Positions 8,046 through 15,833 of a stretch of DNA of 64,000 nt are shown in pieces (position 1 is the first letter of the stretch; every line of letters begins with the position of its first letter). The position numbers were made by a program, and so were the translations under genes. Source of the stretch: an uncultured Actinomycetes bacterium (GTDB lineage: Bacteria > Actinomycetota > Acidimicrobiia > Acidimicrobiales > Acidimicrobilacustridaceae); NCBI GenBank assembly GCA_937927725.1, contig CALBSE010000010.1:1-64000 (forward strand), read 5' to 3'. The notes below the pieces were generated by a model. It was not told where the DNA came from. It did not search any database and was given only the letters and a program-made list of their open reading frames with translations.

Positions 8046-9995
8046 ATGTCTGACGAGATCACGATCACCCTTCCCGATGGTTCCGAGCGATCTGTACCTG
8101 CCGGAACCACCGTCGCCGGGCTGGCCTCATCGATCGGATCACGCCTCGCTAAGGCCGCCGTTATTGGTGCGGTGAATGGCACTGAACGAGATCTTGTGTG
8201 GCCGCTCGAGGCTGGCGATGAGGTTTCGATCATCACCGAGACCGATGAACGCGGTCTCTTCACGATTCGCCACTCAACGGCCCATGTGCTGGCTCAGGCC
8301 GTACTCGATCTCTTCCCGGGTGCCACCTTCGCGATCGGTCCCCCCATTGAAAACGGCTTCTATTACGACTTCGAACTTCCCGATGGCGGAACGTTCACGC
8401 CCGATGATCTCGACCGACTCGACGCTCGAATGCGCGAGATCATCAAGGAAAAGCAGCCGTTCATTCGCGATGAGATTCCTGAAGACGCCGCTCTCGAACT
8501 GTTCAGCGGTCATAAGTACAAGTGCGAAATTATTCGTGGAGCAGCCGACGATCCCACGTCAGCAACCGAGTCGGGTCTTGTGCGCACCTACGAGAACCCG
8601 CCGCGCTTTATCGATCTATGCCGTGGACCACACGTCCCCGACACCGGTCGTCTCGGACATTTCAAACTCATGCGAGTTGCGGGCGCTTATTGGCGTGGCG
8701 ATGAGCGCAACCCAATGCTTCAACGAATTTACGGAACCGCGTGGGCATCGAAGAAAGATCTCGAGGCGTATCTCACACGACTCGAAGAAGCGGCTGAACG
8801 CGATCACCGCAAACTTGCGACCGAACTCGATCTTTTGAGCTTCCCGTCAGAGTTGGGCGGCGGTCTTGCGGTGTGGCATCCGAAAGGTGCGATCGTTCGC
8901 AAGTTGATGGAGGACTACAGCCGCGATCGTCACGAGAAGGGTGGCTATCAGTTTGTCGTCACCCCGCATCTCGCGAACGCGAATCTGTTCGAGACTTCCG
9001 GCCATCTCGACTTCTACAAAGACGGCATGTACCCGCCGATGGAGATGGACAACGGGTCCTATTACCCGAAGCCCATGAACTGTCCAATGCACTGCTTGAT
9101 CTTCCGCAGTCGCCAGCGCAGTTACCGCGAACTTCCGCTCCGACTTTTCGAACTCGGCACGGTGTATCGCTACGAGCGAGCCGGAACCCTTCATGGTCTC
9201 ATGCGCATTCGTGGCTTCACGCAAGACGACAGCCACATCTATTGCACCGAGGAAGAACTGCAGGACGAAATCGCCTCACTTCTCGATTTCGTGATGAGCG
9301 TTCTCCGTGCGTTTGGTTTTACCGAGTTCACTGCCAATCTCAGCACCAAGGATCCTGACAAGCATGTCGGTGGCGACGAAATCTGGGAGAAGGCAACAGG
9401 TGCGTTGAAAAACGCACTCGAAAAGTACGGCCTTGAATACTCGGTGAAAGAAGGCGATGCGGCGTTTTACGGCCCGAAGATCGACATTGATATTAAAGAC
9501 GCAATCGGACGAACCTGGCAGCTCAGCACGATCCAGTGTGATTTCAATCTTCCCGAACGTTTCGATCTCGAATATGTCTCTCAGGACGGTTCGCGTAAGC
9601 GTCCGATCATGTTGCACCGAGCATTGTTCGGGTCAATCGAGCGATTCTTCGGCGTGCTTCTCGAGCATTACGCGGGTGCGTTCCCTGCGTGGCTCGCGCC
9701 AGTGCAGGTTCGAATCCTTCCGGTTCGCGATGATCACGATGCACACGCCCGTCTGTTGGTGGAAAGCCTTCGCGCTCGCGGGTATCGCGCCGACATGGTC
9801 GAAGCTGACGAACCGCTTGGCGGTCGTATCCGCAAGGCGAAGTTAGAAAAACTTCCCTACGTGCTTGTCATCGGCGACGACGATGTTGCTCACGCAACCG
9901 TCGGCGTAAATCCGCGCGGGGGAGAGGTCGAGCGCAACGTATCGTTCGAGGCATTCGTGGAACGCCTCGCCGCTGACGTCGCCGGTCACTCGTAA
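8046..9995 (+). CDS. thrS: Threonyl-tRNA synthetase
   Basis: Charges tRNA-Thr and edits mischarged Ser. The 649 residues have the full architecture: TGS domain (1-62), editing domain with HSTAHVLAQA (from about 73), catalytic core (about 245-535) with MNCPMHC supplying the zinc Cys, class II motif 2 YRYERAGTLHGLMRIRGFTQ and motif 3 GSIERFFGVLLEH, and an anticodon-binding domain (about 545-645). It begins the thrS-HIT-pgsA-acyltransferase-pimA order known from Mycobacterium, and the HIT gene follows after 3 bases. Confidence 0.98.
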   Translation: MSDEITITLPDGSERSVPAGTTVAGLASSIGSRLAKAAVIGAVNGTERDLVWPLEAGDEVSIITETDERGLFTIRHSTAHVLAQAVLDLFPGATFAIGPPIENGFYYDFELPDGGTFTPDDLDRLDARMREIIKEKQPFIRDEIPEDAALELFSGHKYKCEIIRGAADDPTSATESGLVRTYENPPRFIDLCRGPHVPDTGRLGHFKLMRVAGAYWRGDERNPMLQRIYGTAWASKKDLEAYLTRLEEAAERDHRKLATELDLLSFPSELGGGLAVWHPKGAIVRKLMEDYSRDRHEKGGYQFVVTPHLANANLFETSGHLDFYKDGMYPPMEMDNGSYYPKPMNCPMHCLIFRSRQRSYRELPLRLFELGTVYRYERAGTLHGLMRIRGFTQDDSHIYCTEEELQDEIASLLDFVMSVLRAFGFTEFTANLSTKDPDKHVGGDEIWEKATGALKNALEKYGLEYSVKEGDAAFYGPKIDIDIKDAIGRTWQLSTIQCDFNLPERFDLEYVSQDGSRKRPIMLHRALFGSIERFFGVLLEHYAGAFPAWLAPVQVRILPVRDDHDAHARLLVESLRARGYRADMVEADEPLGGRIRKAKLEKLPYVLVIGDDDVAHATVGVNPRGGEVERNVSFEAFVERLAADVAGHS

Positions 9996-9998
9996 CCC

Positions 9999-10523
9999 AT
10001 GGCCGACACGCCCCACCTTGATCACCTCTGGGCCGGATGGCGATTGTCGTACATCACTGCGGTTACGCAACCCGACGACACCTCGCTTGATCCCGACGAG
10101 AACGGTTCGTTGTTTGAGCGCGTCCTTGCACTCCCCGACGATGAAGGAATGGTTGTTCATCGCGGTGCAACATGTTCGGTGCTGTTGAACGCGTATCCCT
10201 ACACGAGTGGACACCTGCTCGTCGTCCCGAATCGCGCCGTTGCGGAACTTGAAGGACTGACCGATCAAGAACTTGAAGAGCTGTCGCATCTCTCAAGAGG
10301 GGCTGTGATCGCATTGAAGAGTGCCTATCGATGCGATGGCGTCAACGTTGGGATGAATCTCGGTCGTGCTGCAGGTGCAGGCGTTCCCGATCATTTGCAT
10401 ACGCACGTACTTCCACGTTGGGACGCTGACAGTAATTTCATGACCGCGGTTGCTCTCGCCCGTGTCCTGCCCGAACCACTCGACGCGACACTCGAAAAGG
10501 TGCGGGCAGCCTGGCCCAACTGA
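9999..10523 (+). CDS. HIT-family hydrolase/phosphorylase (AP4A-type)
   Basis: A 174-residue histidine-triad nucleotide-binding protein. The triad is DHLHTHVLPRW near residue 130; upstream NAYPYTSGHLLVVPNR is the typical HIT strand-loop. Its position directly after thrS and ahead of pgsA matches Rv2613c of M. tuberculosis, described as an AP4A phosphorylase, so degradation of diadenosine polyphosphates made by the synthetase is plausible. Start ATG at 9999, 3 bases after the thrS stop. An 8-bp hairpin follows the stop. Confidence 0.87.
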   Translation: MADTPHLDHLWAGWRLSYITAVTQPDDTSLDPDENGSLFERVLALPDDEGMVVHRGATCSVLLNAYPYTSGHLLVVPNRAVAELEGLTDQELEELSHLSRGAVIALKSAYRCDGVNVGMNLGRAAGAGVPDHLHTHVLPRWDADSNFMTAVALARVLPEPLDATLEKVRAAWPN

Positions 10524-10525
10524 AC

Positions 10526-10556
10526 CCCTGTTGCTGTGGCTTAGGTCACAACAGGG
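10526..10556 (+). terminator. Hairpin after the HIT gene
   Basis: Perfect 8-bp inverted repeat CCCTGTTG / CAACAGGG around a 15-base loop, starting 3 bases after the HIT stop. No T-run follows on the plus strand, so it would be a U-tract-free terminator or attenuator. It separates the thrS-HIT unit from the SCO1 gene. Confidence 0.45.
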
Positions 10557-10636
10557 CGAAAAAGTCCCGACTCGCGTCGCCTTCAGTCAAGAAAATTCCG
10601 AAATTGGAACGATCTGGTCAGAAGAAGCGACAAAGT

Positions 10637-11305
10637 GTGGGGGTGCGTCGATCCCGAATAGTTGCGTTCGCGATAGTGATAGCGATTGGTCTTCTATTGA
10701 GCGCATGTTCTTCGGGCACGACGTCAACGTCGACGCCAACCGAACTCATCGCGCCACGCGGCTACAAGCCGACTCCGGTTCGCAAGACCGACACCCTTTC
10801 GCTTCCTGATTACGCGACCGATCCCAATGGCGTTGCCTTTCTGTTCAAAGCGTCACCAGGCAATCTGCTCGTTGTGTATTTCGGTTACCTGACCTGTCCC
10901 GACATCTGCCCAGTGACGATGGCCGATATCGCCGCGGGCCTGGAAGAAGTCGGATCAGCAGTTTCGGATCGAGTCGAAATCGCCTTCGCAAGCGTTGACA
11001 TCGAACGCGACACCGGTCCGCGAATGGTGGACTACCTCACGCACTTCTTTCCGAACGCAACGATTCACGCCCTGCGAGCAACTGATTCCTTGCAGCTCTT
11101 CGGTGTGACCAACGCGTTCGGTGCGCAATGGCAGGTGGACCCGCACGAGCCGGGTGCTACTTCCTATGGCGTTGCGCATTCAGGTCTGACCTTTGTGGTT
11201 GACGACAAAGGTCAGTTGGTGTGGGAATGGCCCTTCGGTACGACAGGACCTGAAGTTGCTGCCACACTCAAACAACTCATGGACACGGTGTACCCGAAGT
11301 CCTAA
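10637..11305 (+). CDS. SCO1/SenC/PrrC-family copper chaperone lipoprotein
   Basis: Thioredoxin-fold protein that delivers copper to the CuA site of cytochrome c oxidase or reduces its cysteines. From the GTG at 10637 it is 222 residues, with Arg-rich N-terminus, hydrophobic segment and lipobox LLSAC, so it is probably an outward-facing lipoprotein. The copper-binding CxxxC is in TCPDICPVT and the conserved distal His in VAHSGLTF; AFASVDIERD is also family-typical. Start uncertain: a TTG at 10604 and a GTG at 10643 are in frame; 10637 gives a normal lipoprotein signal with GAAGAAG upstream. It is paired with the PCuAC gene. Confidence 0.9.
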   Translation: MGVRRSRIVAFAIVIAIGLLLSACSSGTTSTSTPTELIAPRGYKPTPVRKTDTLSLPDYATDPNGVAFLFKASPGNLLVVYFGYLTCPDICPVTMADIAAGLEEVGSAVSDRVEIAFASVDIERDTGPRMVDYLTHFFPNATIHALRATDSLQLFGVTNAFGAQWQVDPHEPGATSYGVAHSGLTFVVDDKGQLVWEWPFGTTGPEVAATLKQLMDTVYPKS

Positions 11306-11322
11306 GGCTGGAAGTTCCAGCC
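11306..11322 (+). terminator. Hairpin after the SCO1 gene
   Basis: Perfect 7-bp stem GGCTGGA / TCCAGCC with a 3-base loop, beginning at the base after the SCO1 stop. No T-run follows. It may terminate or attenuate read-through into the PCuAC gene, or stabilise the upstream mRNA. Confidence 0.45.
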
Positions 11323-11337
11323 AGAGCAGTCGATCCA

Positions 11338-11346
11338 CCCCCCCCC
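11338..11346 (+). repeat. Poly-C tract upstream of the PCuAC gene
   Basis: A run of nine C bases ends 13 bases before the ATG at 11360, and a run of six C lies in codons 2-3 of the gene. Homopolymers of this length can slip during replication. Here the run is outside the coding frame, so length change would affect spacing or leader structure rather than reading frame. Confidence 0.6.
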
Positions 11347-11359
11347 TAATGGAGACACG

Positions 11360-11914
11360 ATGACCCCCCGCTTTCTTCCTCGCCCATTGGCGCTCGTTGC
11401 GCTTGTTCTCTTTGCTGGATCGGCACTTGTTGCTTCGGCCTGTTCAAGTTCGGGGTCCTCATCGTCCACGTTCAAGGGCAAGAACATCGTTGTGAGCAAT
11501 GTGTGGGCGCGTGAATCGGCCGGTGCAGCGGAGAGCGGCGCGGTGTATCTCACGATCGAAAACACATCCGGAACGGTCGACAAGTTGTTCTCCGCGTCGG
11601 TTCCGCAAACATTTGCAAAGAGCGCGTCGATTCACGAAACGGTGATGGCTGACGGAACAACCGCGACCACGATGGTGGGGGACTCATCGAGTTCCACCAC
11701 CTCTGATTCTGGTTCCGCTTCGATGATGTCAATGAAGGAAGTCGCCTCGGTATCGATTCCGGCGAATGGCTCGGTCACCTTTGAGCCAGGCGGGTACCAC
11801 ATCATGCTCACGGGTCTCGCTGCGCCGCTGAAGAACGGCCAGAAGTTCGACCTCAATCTCGGATTCCTCAACGGCGGCGTGATCAAAGTGACCGCCACGG
11901 TGAAGGCTTCCTGA
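11360..11914 (+). CDS. PCuAC-type periplasmic copper chaperone lipoprotein
   Basis: A 184-residue protein with signal peptide and lipobox VASAC (Cys at residue 28). The core matches the PCuAC (DUF461) family: VSNVWARES, SGAVYLTIENTS, copper-ligand His in SIHETVM, Met-rich MMSMKEV, then GGYHIMLTGL with the second His/Met pair. PCuAC hands Cu(I) to cytochrome oxidase CuA alongside SCO1, which is the gene immediately upstream. GGAGA lies 6 bases before the ATG. A Ser/Thr-rich stretch (about 109-121) interrupts the domain between the ligand pairs, longer than usual. Confidence 0.9.
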   Translation: MTPRFLPRPLALVALVLFAGSALVASACSSSGSSSSTFKGKNIVVSNVWARESAGAAESGAVYLTIENTSGTVDKLFSASVPQTFAKSASIHETVMADGTTATTMVGDSSSSTTSDSGSASMMSMKEVASVSIPANGSVTFEPGGYHIMLTGLAAPLKNGQKFDLNLGFLNGGVIKVTATVKAS

Positions 11915-11924
11915 TCGTGGGTGT

Positions 11925-11955
11925 GCGACCGTGGCCGCGTGAAGGCTACGGTCGC
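11925..11955 (+). promoter_or_regulatory. Inverted repeat overlapping a -10-like box
   Basis: Arms GCGACCGT (11925-11932) and ACGGTCGC (11948-11955), 8 bp and perfect, are separated by 15 bases. The right arm covers the TACGGT box (11947-11952) that lies 8 bases before the start at 11961. It can be a terminator hairpin for the PCuAC gene or an operator for the next gene; the overlap with the promoter box is what stands out. Confidence 0.45.
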
Positions 11956-11960
11956 TCCCG

Positions 11961-12494
11961 ATGTCTGACATGAACGACGCCGCTGATTCCTCCTCGACAT
12001 CTCCGCTGAACGACGCCGAGATTCGTGACGCCTTGCCCGAGGATCTCAACGCTGCAGGCTTTGTTGGTCCCTATCTCTTCCCGAACAACAACCGCCGTCG
12101 TGTTCCCGCGTATCTCTATTGGGCCATTTCAGCAATCTGCATCCTGATTTGGGTTCTACGTAGCGGCAACGATCCGGTGCTCATTAATCAGGGTGTGCTT
12201 ATTGCGGCGATCGTTCTCGCATTGATCGGGCTCTACAGCTTTGTCGCCGGTTGGAATCTGAAGATCGATGAAAGTGACGCACTCGTTGCTGCCACGAAGC
12301 AAGTGGGTTTTCCTGTTGGTCACGCATCGGCGCAAATGGGTTGGCGCGGACTGCTGAGCCGCCCAACATGGCGCATCCTTCTCTACAGCGCCGAAGATCC
12401 GCCCGAAAAGCGCGGTCTCATCCTCGTTGATGGTGTCGACGGCGCAATTGTCGAATGGTTCGTCGAAGACAACCCCGAAGACTGGGCAGATTAG
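11961..12494 (+). CDS. Conserved actinobacterial membrane protein, function unknown
   Basis: A 177-residue protein I do not recognise beyond its general type. An acidic, Ser-rich N-terminus (1-45) precedes two membrane helices (about 50-66 and 76-95), then a soluble C-terminal domain ending in an acidic tail (VEDNPEDWAD). No catalytic motif is evident. The ATG has a -10-like TACGGT 8 bases upstream and no ribosome site. It lies after the SCO1/PCuAC pair, but nothing in its sequence indicates a copper role (no Cys/His/Met clusters). Confidence 0.7.
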   Translation: MSDMNDAADSSSTSPLNDAEIRDALPEDLNAAGFVGPYLFPNNNRRRVPAYLYWAISAICILIWVLRSGNDPVLINQGVLIAAIVLALIGLYSFVAGWNLKIDESDALVAATKQVGFPVGHASAQMGWRGLLSRPTWRILLYSAEDPPEKRGLILVDGVDGAIVEWFVEDNPEDWAD

Positions 12495-12496
12495 AA

Positions 12497-12510
12497 GGTC
12501 GAATTCGACC
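12497..12510. terminator. Bidirectional terminator-like palindrome between convergent genes
   Basis: Perfect 14-base palindrome GGTCGAATTCGACC, extended by AGAA/TTCT with one bulged G, placed in the 23-base gap between convergent genes. The position and symmetry fit a terminator shared by both strands. Confidence 0.6.
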
Positions 12511-12517
12511 GTTCTGA

Positions 12518-13006
12518 TCAGTTGAGCGATGCGACGATGCGTTCGACCTGCGAGAGCGCTTCGACACCGACAGCAACGCCTTCTCGTAAAAGGTCGAGCG
12601 CGCTTACGCGGACGTCGCCGACCAAGCCGGTGCGCGACCAGTCGTGACCTTTGATCGATTCAGCGAGATCGGCAAGCGAGGTCACCCGTTCGGAGAACTG
12701 TTCCACGACCGCATCGCTCGGCTCATTCGTTGAGAGTTCGACAGAACGAAGTTGTCGATTGGTGACAGCAGGGTGGAGGGGAGCGTCCTCGAGCTTCGAA
12801 ACATCGCTCAACCCTTTTTCGAGCACTGCGAGGGTGGCTGTCGCTCCGAGGATGGCTTCGACGGCGGAAACCCCATCGGAGCCCAGTTGGTGGGCCCGAC
12901 CCTCGGTGACCTCGTCCACCACGCCTAAAGCAGCACTCACCCGTCGGGGCAGGGTGCGCAGGGCCACCACGGCATCGCCGGGCATGAGGGTTGAGTAGTC
13001 AGTCAT
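12518..13006 (-). CDS. Uncharacterised 162-residue helical protein
   Basis: The predicted product is soluble and mainly helical, with no membrane segment. The C-terminal half (HDWSRTGLVGDVRVSALDLLREGVA) resembles the DinB / mycothiol-dependent isomerase type of four-helix bundle, in which DW-R is often followed by helices, but the metal-binding His triad is not evident, so this is only a suggestion. The ATG at 13006 sits 6 bases after a minus-strand TAATCT box. It is convergent with the gene at 11961 and divergent from pgsA. Confidence 0.65.
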   Translation of the reverse strand: MTDYSTLMPGDAVVALRTLPRRVSAALGVVDEVTEGRAHQLGSDGVSAVEAILGATATLAVLEKGLSDVSKLEDAPLHPAVTNRQLRSVELSTNEPSDAVVEQFSERVTSLADLAESIKGHDWSRTGLVGDVRVSALDLLREGVAVGVEALSQVERIVASLN

Positions 13007-13012
13007 TGCTGC

Positions 13013-13018
13013 AGATTA
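13013..13018 (-). promoter_or_regulatory. -10-like TAATCT for the minus-strand gene at 13006
   Basis: Minus-strand TAATCT, then 6 bases, then ATG at 13006. It is back to back with the pgsA box 34 bases away, so this gap may hold two divergent leaderless promoters. Confidence 0.5.
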
Positions 13019-13051
13019 GGGGCGTGCCGGGGTCGGTCAAGGGCCCACTGC

Positions 13052-13057
13052 TAGCCT
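13052..13057 (+). promoter_or_regulatory. -10-like TAGCCT, leaderless start of pgsA
   Basis: TAGCCT, 6 bases, then the GTG at 13064. The same CTGCTAGCCT wording recurs at 63985-63993 near the right edge of the window. Confidence 0.55.
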
Positions 13058-13063
13058 TTCGGT

Positions 13064-13756
13064 GTGCTTGACGGTCGTTGGCGAACCAATATCGAAAAAG
13101 GCTTGAAGCCAGTCGGAGCGAAATTGCTCAAGCTGGGTGTCAGTGCCGATCGCCTGACCGCACTTGGCGTCGTCATGTCGGCCTGTGCTGCAGTCGCCAT
13201 TGCAAGCGGCTTCTTGCCCCTCGGTCTTCTCCTGCTCGTACTCACCGGCCTGCCCGATGCGCTCGACGGTGCGGTCGCGAAAGCGGCGGGCACCGCCGGA
13301 CCCCGTGGTGCCTTCTTTGACTCCGTCGCCGACCGAGTCTCCGACACCATGCTCCTGGGCGGTGTCGCTTGGTATCTCGCCGACACGCACGGTGGGCTCA
13401 TGCCGCTCCTGCCCATGGCAGTGCTTGGCGCATCGCTGATCATTTCCTACGAGCGGGCCAAAGCCGAAGCCCTCGGCTTCAATGCCAAAGGTGGCGTTAT
13501 GGAGCGCGCGGAGCGCGTCATCCTCCTTGGTCTCGGCCTTCTTTTCCCCGTGCTTCTGATCCCTGTTCTTTGGATCATGCTTGTGCTCACGATCGTTACT
13601 GCGGTGCAGCGCTTTGTGAAGGTGTGGCGTCAGGCCTCGCAGGAACGTCCCGTCGTTGCACCAACTCGCCGTGCGTCTCGTCGCCGTGCCGCCCGCGCCA
13701 CACGCGCCGGGTCGTCGCAGTGGCGTCAGAACCTTCAGGCGCGTCGACGCCGTTAG
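13064..13756 (+). CDS. pgsA: Phosphatidylinositol phosphate synthase (CDP-alcohol phosphatidyltransferase)
   Basis: Membrane enzyme that joins CDP-diacylglycerol to inositol phosphate, the first committed step to PI and PIMs. The 230-residue protein has the CDP-OH-P signature from about residue 66: D-x2-D-G-x2-A-K-x8-G-x3-D-x3-D, with Lys where most members have Arg. About six membrane helices follow, then a strongly basic C-terminal tail (from about 195). It is assigned to PI rather than PG synthesis because it is followed by the PatA-like acyltransferase and pimA, the Rv2612c-Rv2610c order. Confidence 0.92.
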   Translation: MLDGRWRTNIEKGLKPVGAKLLKLGVSADRLTALGVVMSACAAVAIASGFLPLGLLLLVLTGLPDALDGAVAKAAGTAGPRGAFFDSVADRVSDTMLLGGVAWYLADTHGGLMPLLPMAVLGASLIISYERAKAEALGFNAKGGVMERAERVILLGLGLLFPVLLIPVLWIMLVLTIVTAVQRFVKVWRQASQERPVVAPTRRASRRRAARATRAGSSQWRQNLQARRRR

Positions 13757-13762
13757 GCGCTC

Positions 13763-14719
13763 ATGGCGCTTGATCCGGTCACCGCGGCCTATCGCGCGGG
13801 CGCAGCATTCTCGCGGTCTGTGCCGCGACCAGTCGCTGAACTCACAGCGAAGGGTCTGAGTCGAGTCGCGGCGTCGGTTTCAAAGGAGCGACGGATGCTC
13901 GTCGCTCGCCATCTTCATCGTGCCGATCCCACGCTCAAAGGCAAAGCACTTGATCGGGCGGTCGACGCAACCTTTGACAGCTATGCGCGCTACTGGATCG
14001 ATTCCTTTCGCCTTCCGCAGTTGTCTCCTGAGCAGGTCGACTTCGGCTTTGCCGTCCAAAACTTTGCTCACATCCTCGATGGACTGGCCGCAGGAAAGGG
14101 CGTGATTCTCGTACTCCCGCATTTGGGCGGTTGGGAATGGGCGGGTTTCTGGCTGACGCAAGTAATGAAAGTGCCCGTCACTGTTGCTGTTGAGCCGCTT
14201 GAGCCGCCCGCATTGTTTGATTTCTTTGTGGACTTCCGACGCGAACTCGGCATGAACATCGTTCCATTGGGCCCCGATGCAGGACGCGAAATCCTTCAAG
14301 CCCTAAAGGCCAACCACATCGTGTGTTTGCTCGCCGATCGCGACATTGTCGGCGATGGCATCGACGTCGAATTCTTTGGAGAACCGACAACTATTCCGGC
14401 TGGCCCGGCAACATTGGCATTGCGAACAGGTGCTGCACTTATTCCTTGTGCGGTCTATTTCGAAGGTCGCACCGGTCATCTCGCGGTTGTCGAACCACCG
14501 ATGGAAACGCTTCGTGAAGGTCGCCTTCGCGATGACGTGCGTCGCCTCACTATCGAACTCGCTGGTCGTCTCGAAGGGCTCATTCGGCGTGCGCCACACC
14601 AGTGGCATCTTCAGCAGCCGAACTGGCCGAGCGACTACGCCGAACTTGAACGAATCGGAAAACCTCATCCGCGACCCGAGCATGGGCCATCCTCGCTGGC
14701 TGCGCGCGGCGGCAACTGA
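13763..14719 (+). CDS. patA: PatA-like phosphatidylinositol mannoside acyltransferase
   Basis: A 318-residue member of the LpxL/HtrB lysophospholipid acyltransferase superfamily. The catalytic H-x4-E is in LPHLGGWEWAG (about 115), followed by FFGEPTTIPAGPATLAL and the C-terminal APHQWHLQQPNWPSD, which matches mycobacterial PatA closely. PatA acylates the 6-position of the first mannose of PIM1/PIM2 on the cytoplasmic face. It lies between pgsA and pimA, 6 bases after pgsA, in the order found in Mycobacterium. Confidence 0.9.
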   Translation: MALDPVTAAYRAGAAFSRSVPRPVAELTAKGLSRVAASVSKERRMLVARHLHRADPTLKGKALDRAVDATFDSYARYWIDSFRLPQLSPEQVDFGFAVQNFAHILDGLAAGKGVILVLPHLGGWEWAGFWLTQVMKVPVTVAVEPLEPPALFDFFVDFRRELGMNIVPLGPDAGREILQALKANHIVCLLADRDIVGDGIDVEFFGEPTTIPAGPATLALRTGAALIPCAVYFEGRTGHLAVVEPPMETLREGRLRDDVRRLTIELAGRLEGLIRRAPHQWHLQQPNWPSDYAELERIGKPHPRPEHGPSSLAARGGN

Positions 14720-14720
14720 C

Positions 14721-15797
14721 ATGCGCATCGGAATCGTTTGTCCCTACAGCCTCACGCTCCCTGGCGGAGTGCAAGGTCAGGTGTTGTCGTTGGCTCGTGC
14801 GTTGCGCGCACGCGGTCATGAGGTTCGTGTTCTTGGTCCTTGTGACGGTCCGCCACCCGATGCTGGCGTGACACCGCTCGGCGACAGCCTCCCAACCGCA
14901 GCGAACGGTTCGGTTGCACCAATCGCGCCCGATCCTTCCGCGCAGTTGCGCACAATACGCGCGCTACGTGACGAACGCTTCGACGTTGTCAATGTTCATG
15001 AACCGCTGGCTCCGGGAGTCACCAACACGGCGCTTTTGTTTAAGTCTCAACCGATCGTGGGCACATTTCACGCAGCAGGGGAGAGCGCCGCATACCGCTG
15101 GCTCCAGCCGGTCGTTCGTTGGCTCGCACGGAAGATCGATGTTCGCTGTGCGGTATCAGCCGATGCTCGCGATATGGCAATCGAAGCGGTTGGTGGTTCC
15201 TACGAACTTCTCTTCAATGGCGTCGATCTTTCTGAGTACGCCGGCTCGGCAATTGCGAAGACGGAACCGCGCACCGTTCTCTTTCTCGGTCGCCACGAAC
15301 CGCGCAAAGGGCTCGCCGTACTCCTTGAGGCTATGGGCGACCTTCCGGCGGGCGTTCGTCTCGTCGTTGCCAGTGACGGACCTCAAACCGAAGAGCTTCG
15401 CCGAAGCGTTGCCGGAGACACTCGTATCGAATGGCTTGGTCGCATTTCAGAAGCAGAAAAGATTCGCAGGCTTCGATCGGCTGATGTTTTCTGTGCTCCA
15501 TCGTTAGGCGGCGAATCCTTCGGCGTTGTGCTGCTCGAAGCCATGGCGGCGAGGACCGCGGTCGTTGCCAGCAATCTCGCCGGTTACGCCAATGTCGCCC
15601 GCGCTGACCAAGATGCTCTCCTGGTACCACCCGGCGATCCCGCTGCGCTGGCCGGTGCGTTGCGGCGGGTTCTCGACGACACCTCGTTGCGTGACTCGCT
15701 GGTCGCGTCTGGCTCCGACCGTGCCGAGGGATTCTCAATGGATCATCTTGCGGAACGCTACGAAGAGATCTTCGAGCGTGTTGCGCTTCGCCGGTAG
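14721..15797 (+). CDS. pimA: Phosphatidylinositol alpha-mannosyltransferase PimA
   Basis: GT4-fold enzyme that adds the first mannose from GDP-Man to PI. The 358 residues start MRIGIVCPYSLTLPGGVQGQ, the nucleotide-binding and PI-binding loop of PimA; GTFHAAGES, NGVDLSEY, FLGRHEPRKGL and SLGGESFGVVLLEAMA (the GT4 EX7E region) follow. The start at 14721, one base after the acyltransferase stop, is chosen because the conserved N-terminus begins there; the frame also runs upstream inside patA without similarity. Confidence 0.93.
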   Translation: MRIGIVCPYSLTLPGGVQGQVLSLARALRARGHEVRVLGPCDGPPPDAGVTPLGDSLPTAANGSVAPIAPDPSAQLRTIRALRDERFDVVNVHEPLAPGVTNTALLFKSQPIVGTFHAAGESAAYRWLQPVVRWLARKIDVRCAVSADARDMAIEAVGGSYELLFNGVDLSEYAGSAIAKTEPRTVLFLGRHEPRKGLAVLLEAMGDLPAGVRLVVASDGPQTEELRRSVAGDTRIEWLGRISEAEKIRRLRSADVFCAPSLGGESFGVVLLEAMAARTAVVASNLAGYANVARADQDALLVPPGDPAALAGALRRVLDDTSLRDSLVASGSDRAEGFSMDHLAERYEEIFERVALRR

Positions 15798-15833
15798 TAT
15801 CGCCATGTCCTATTTCTCGAATGAAGGCTTCGT

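Noticed and set aside
12518..13006. Assigning the minus-strand protein to the DinB/mycothiol S-transferase family
   Set aside because: Only the DW-R wording matches; the metal-binding His residues cannot be placed, so the function was left open.
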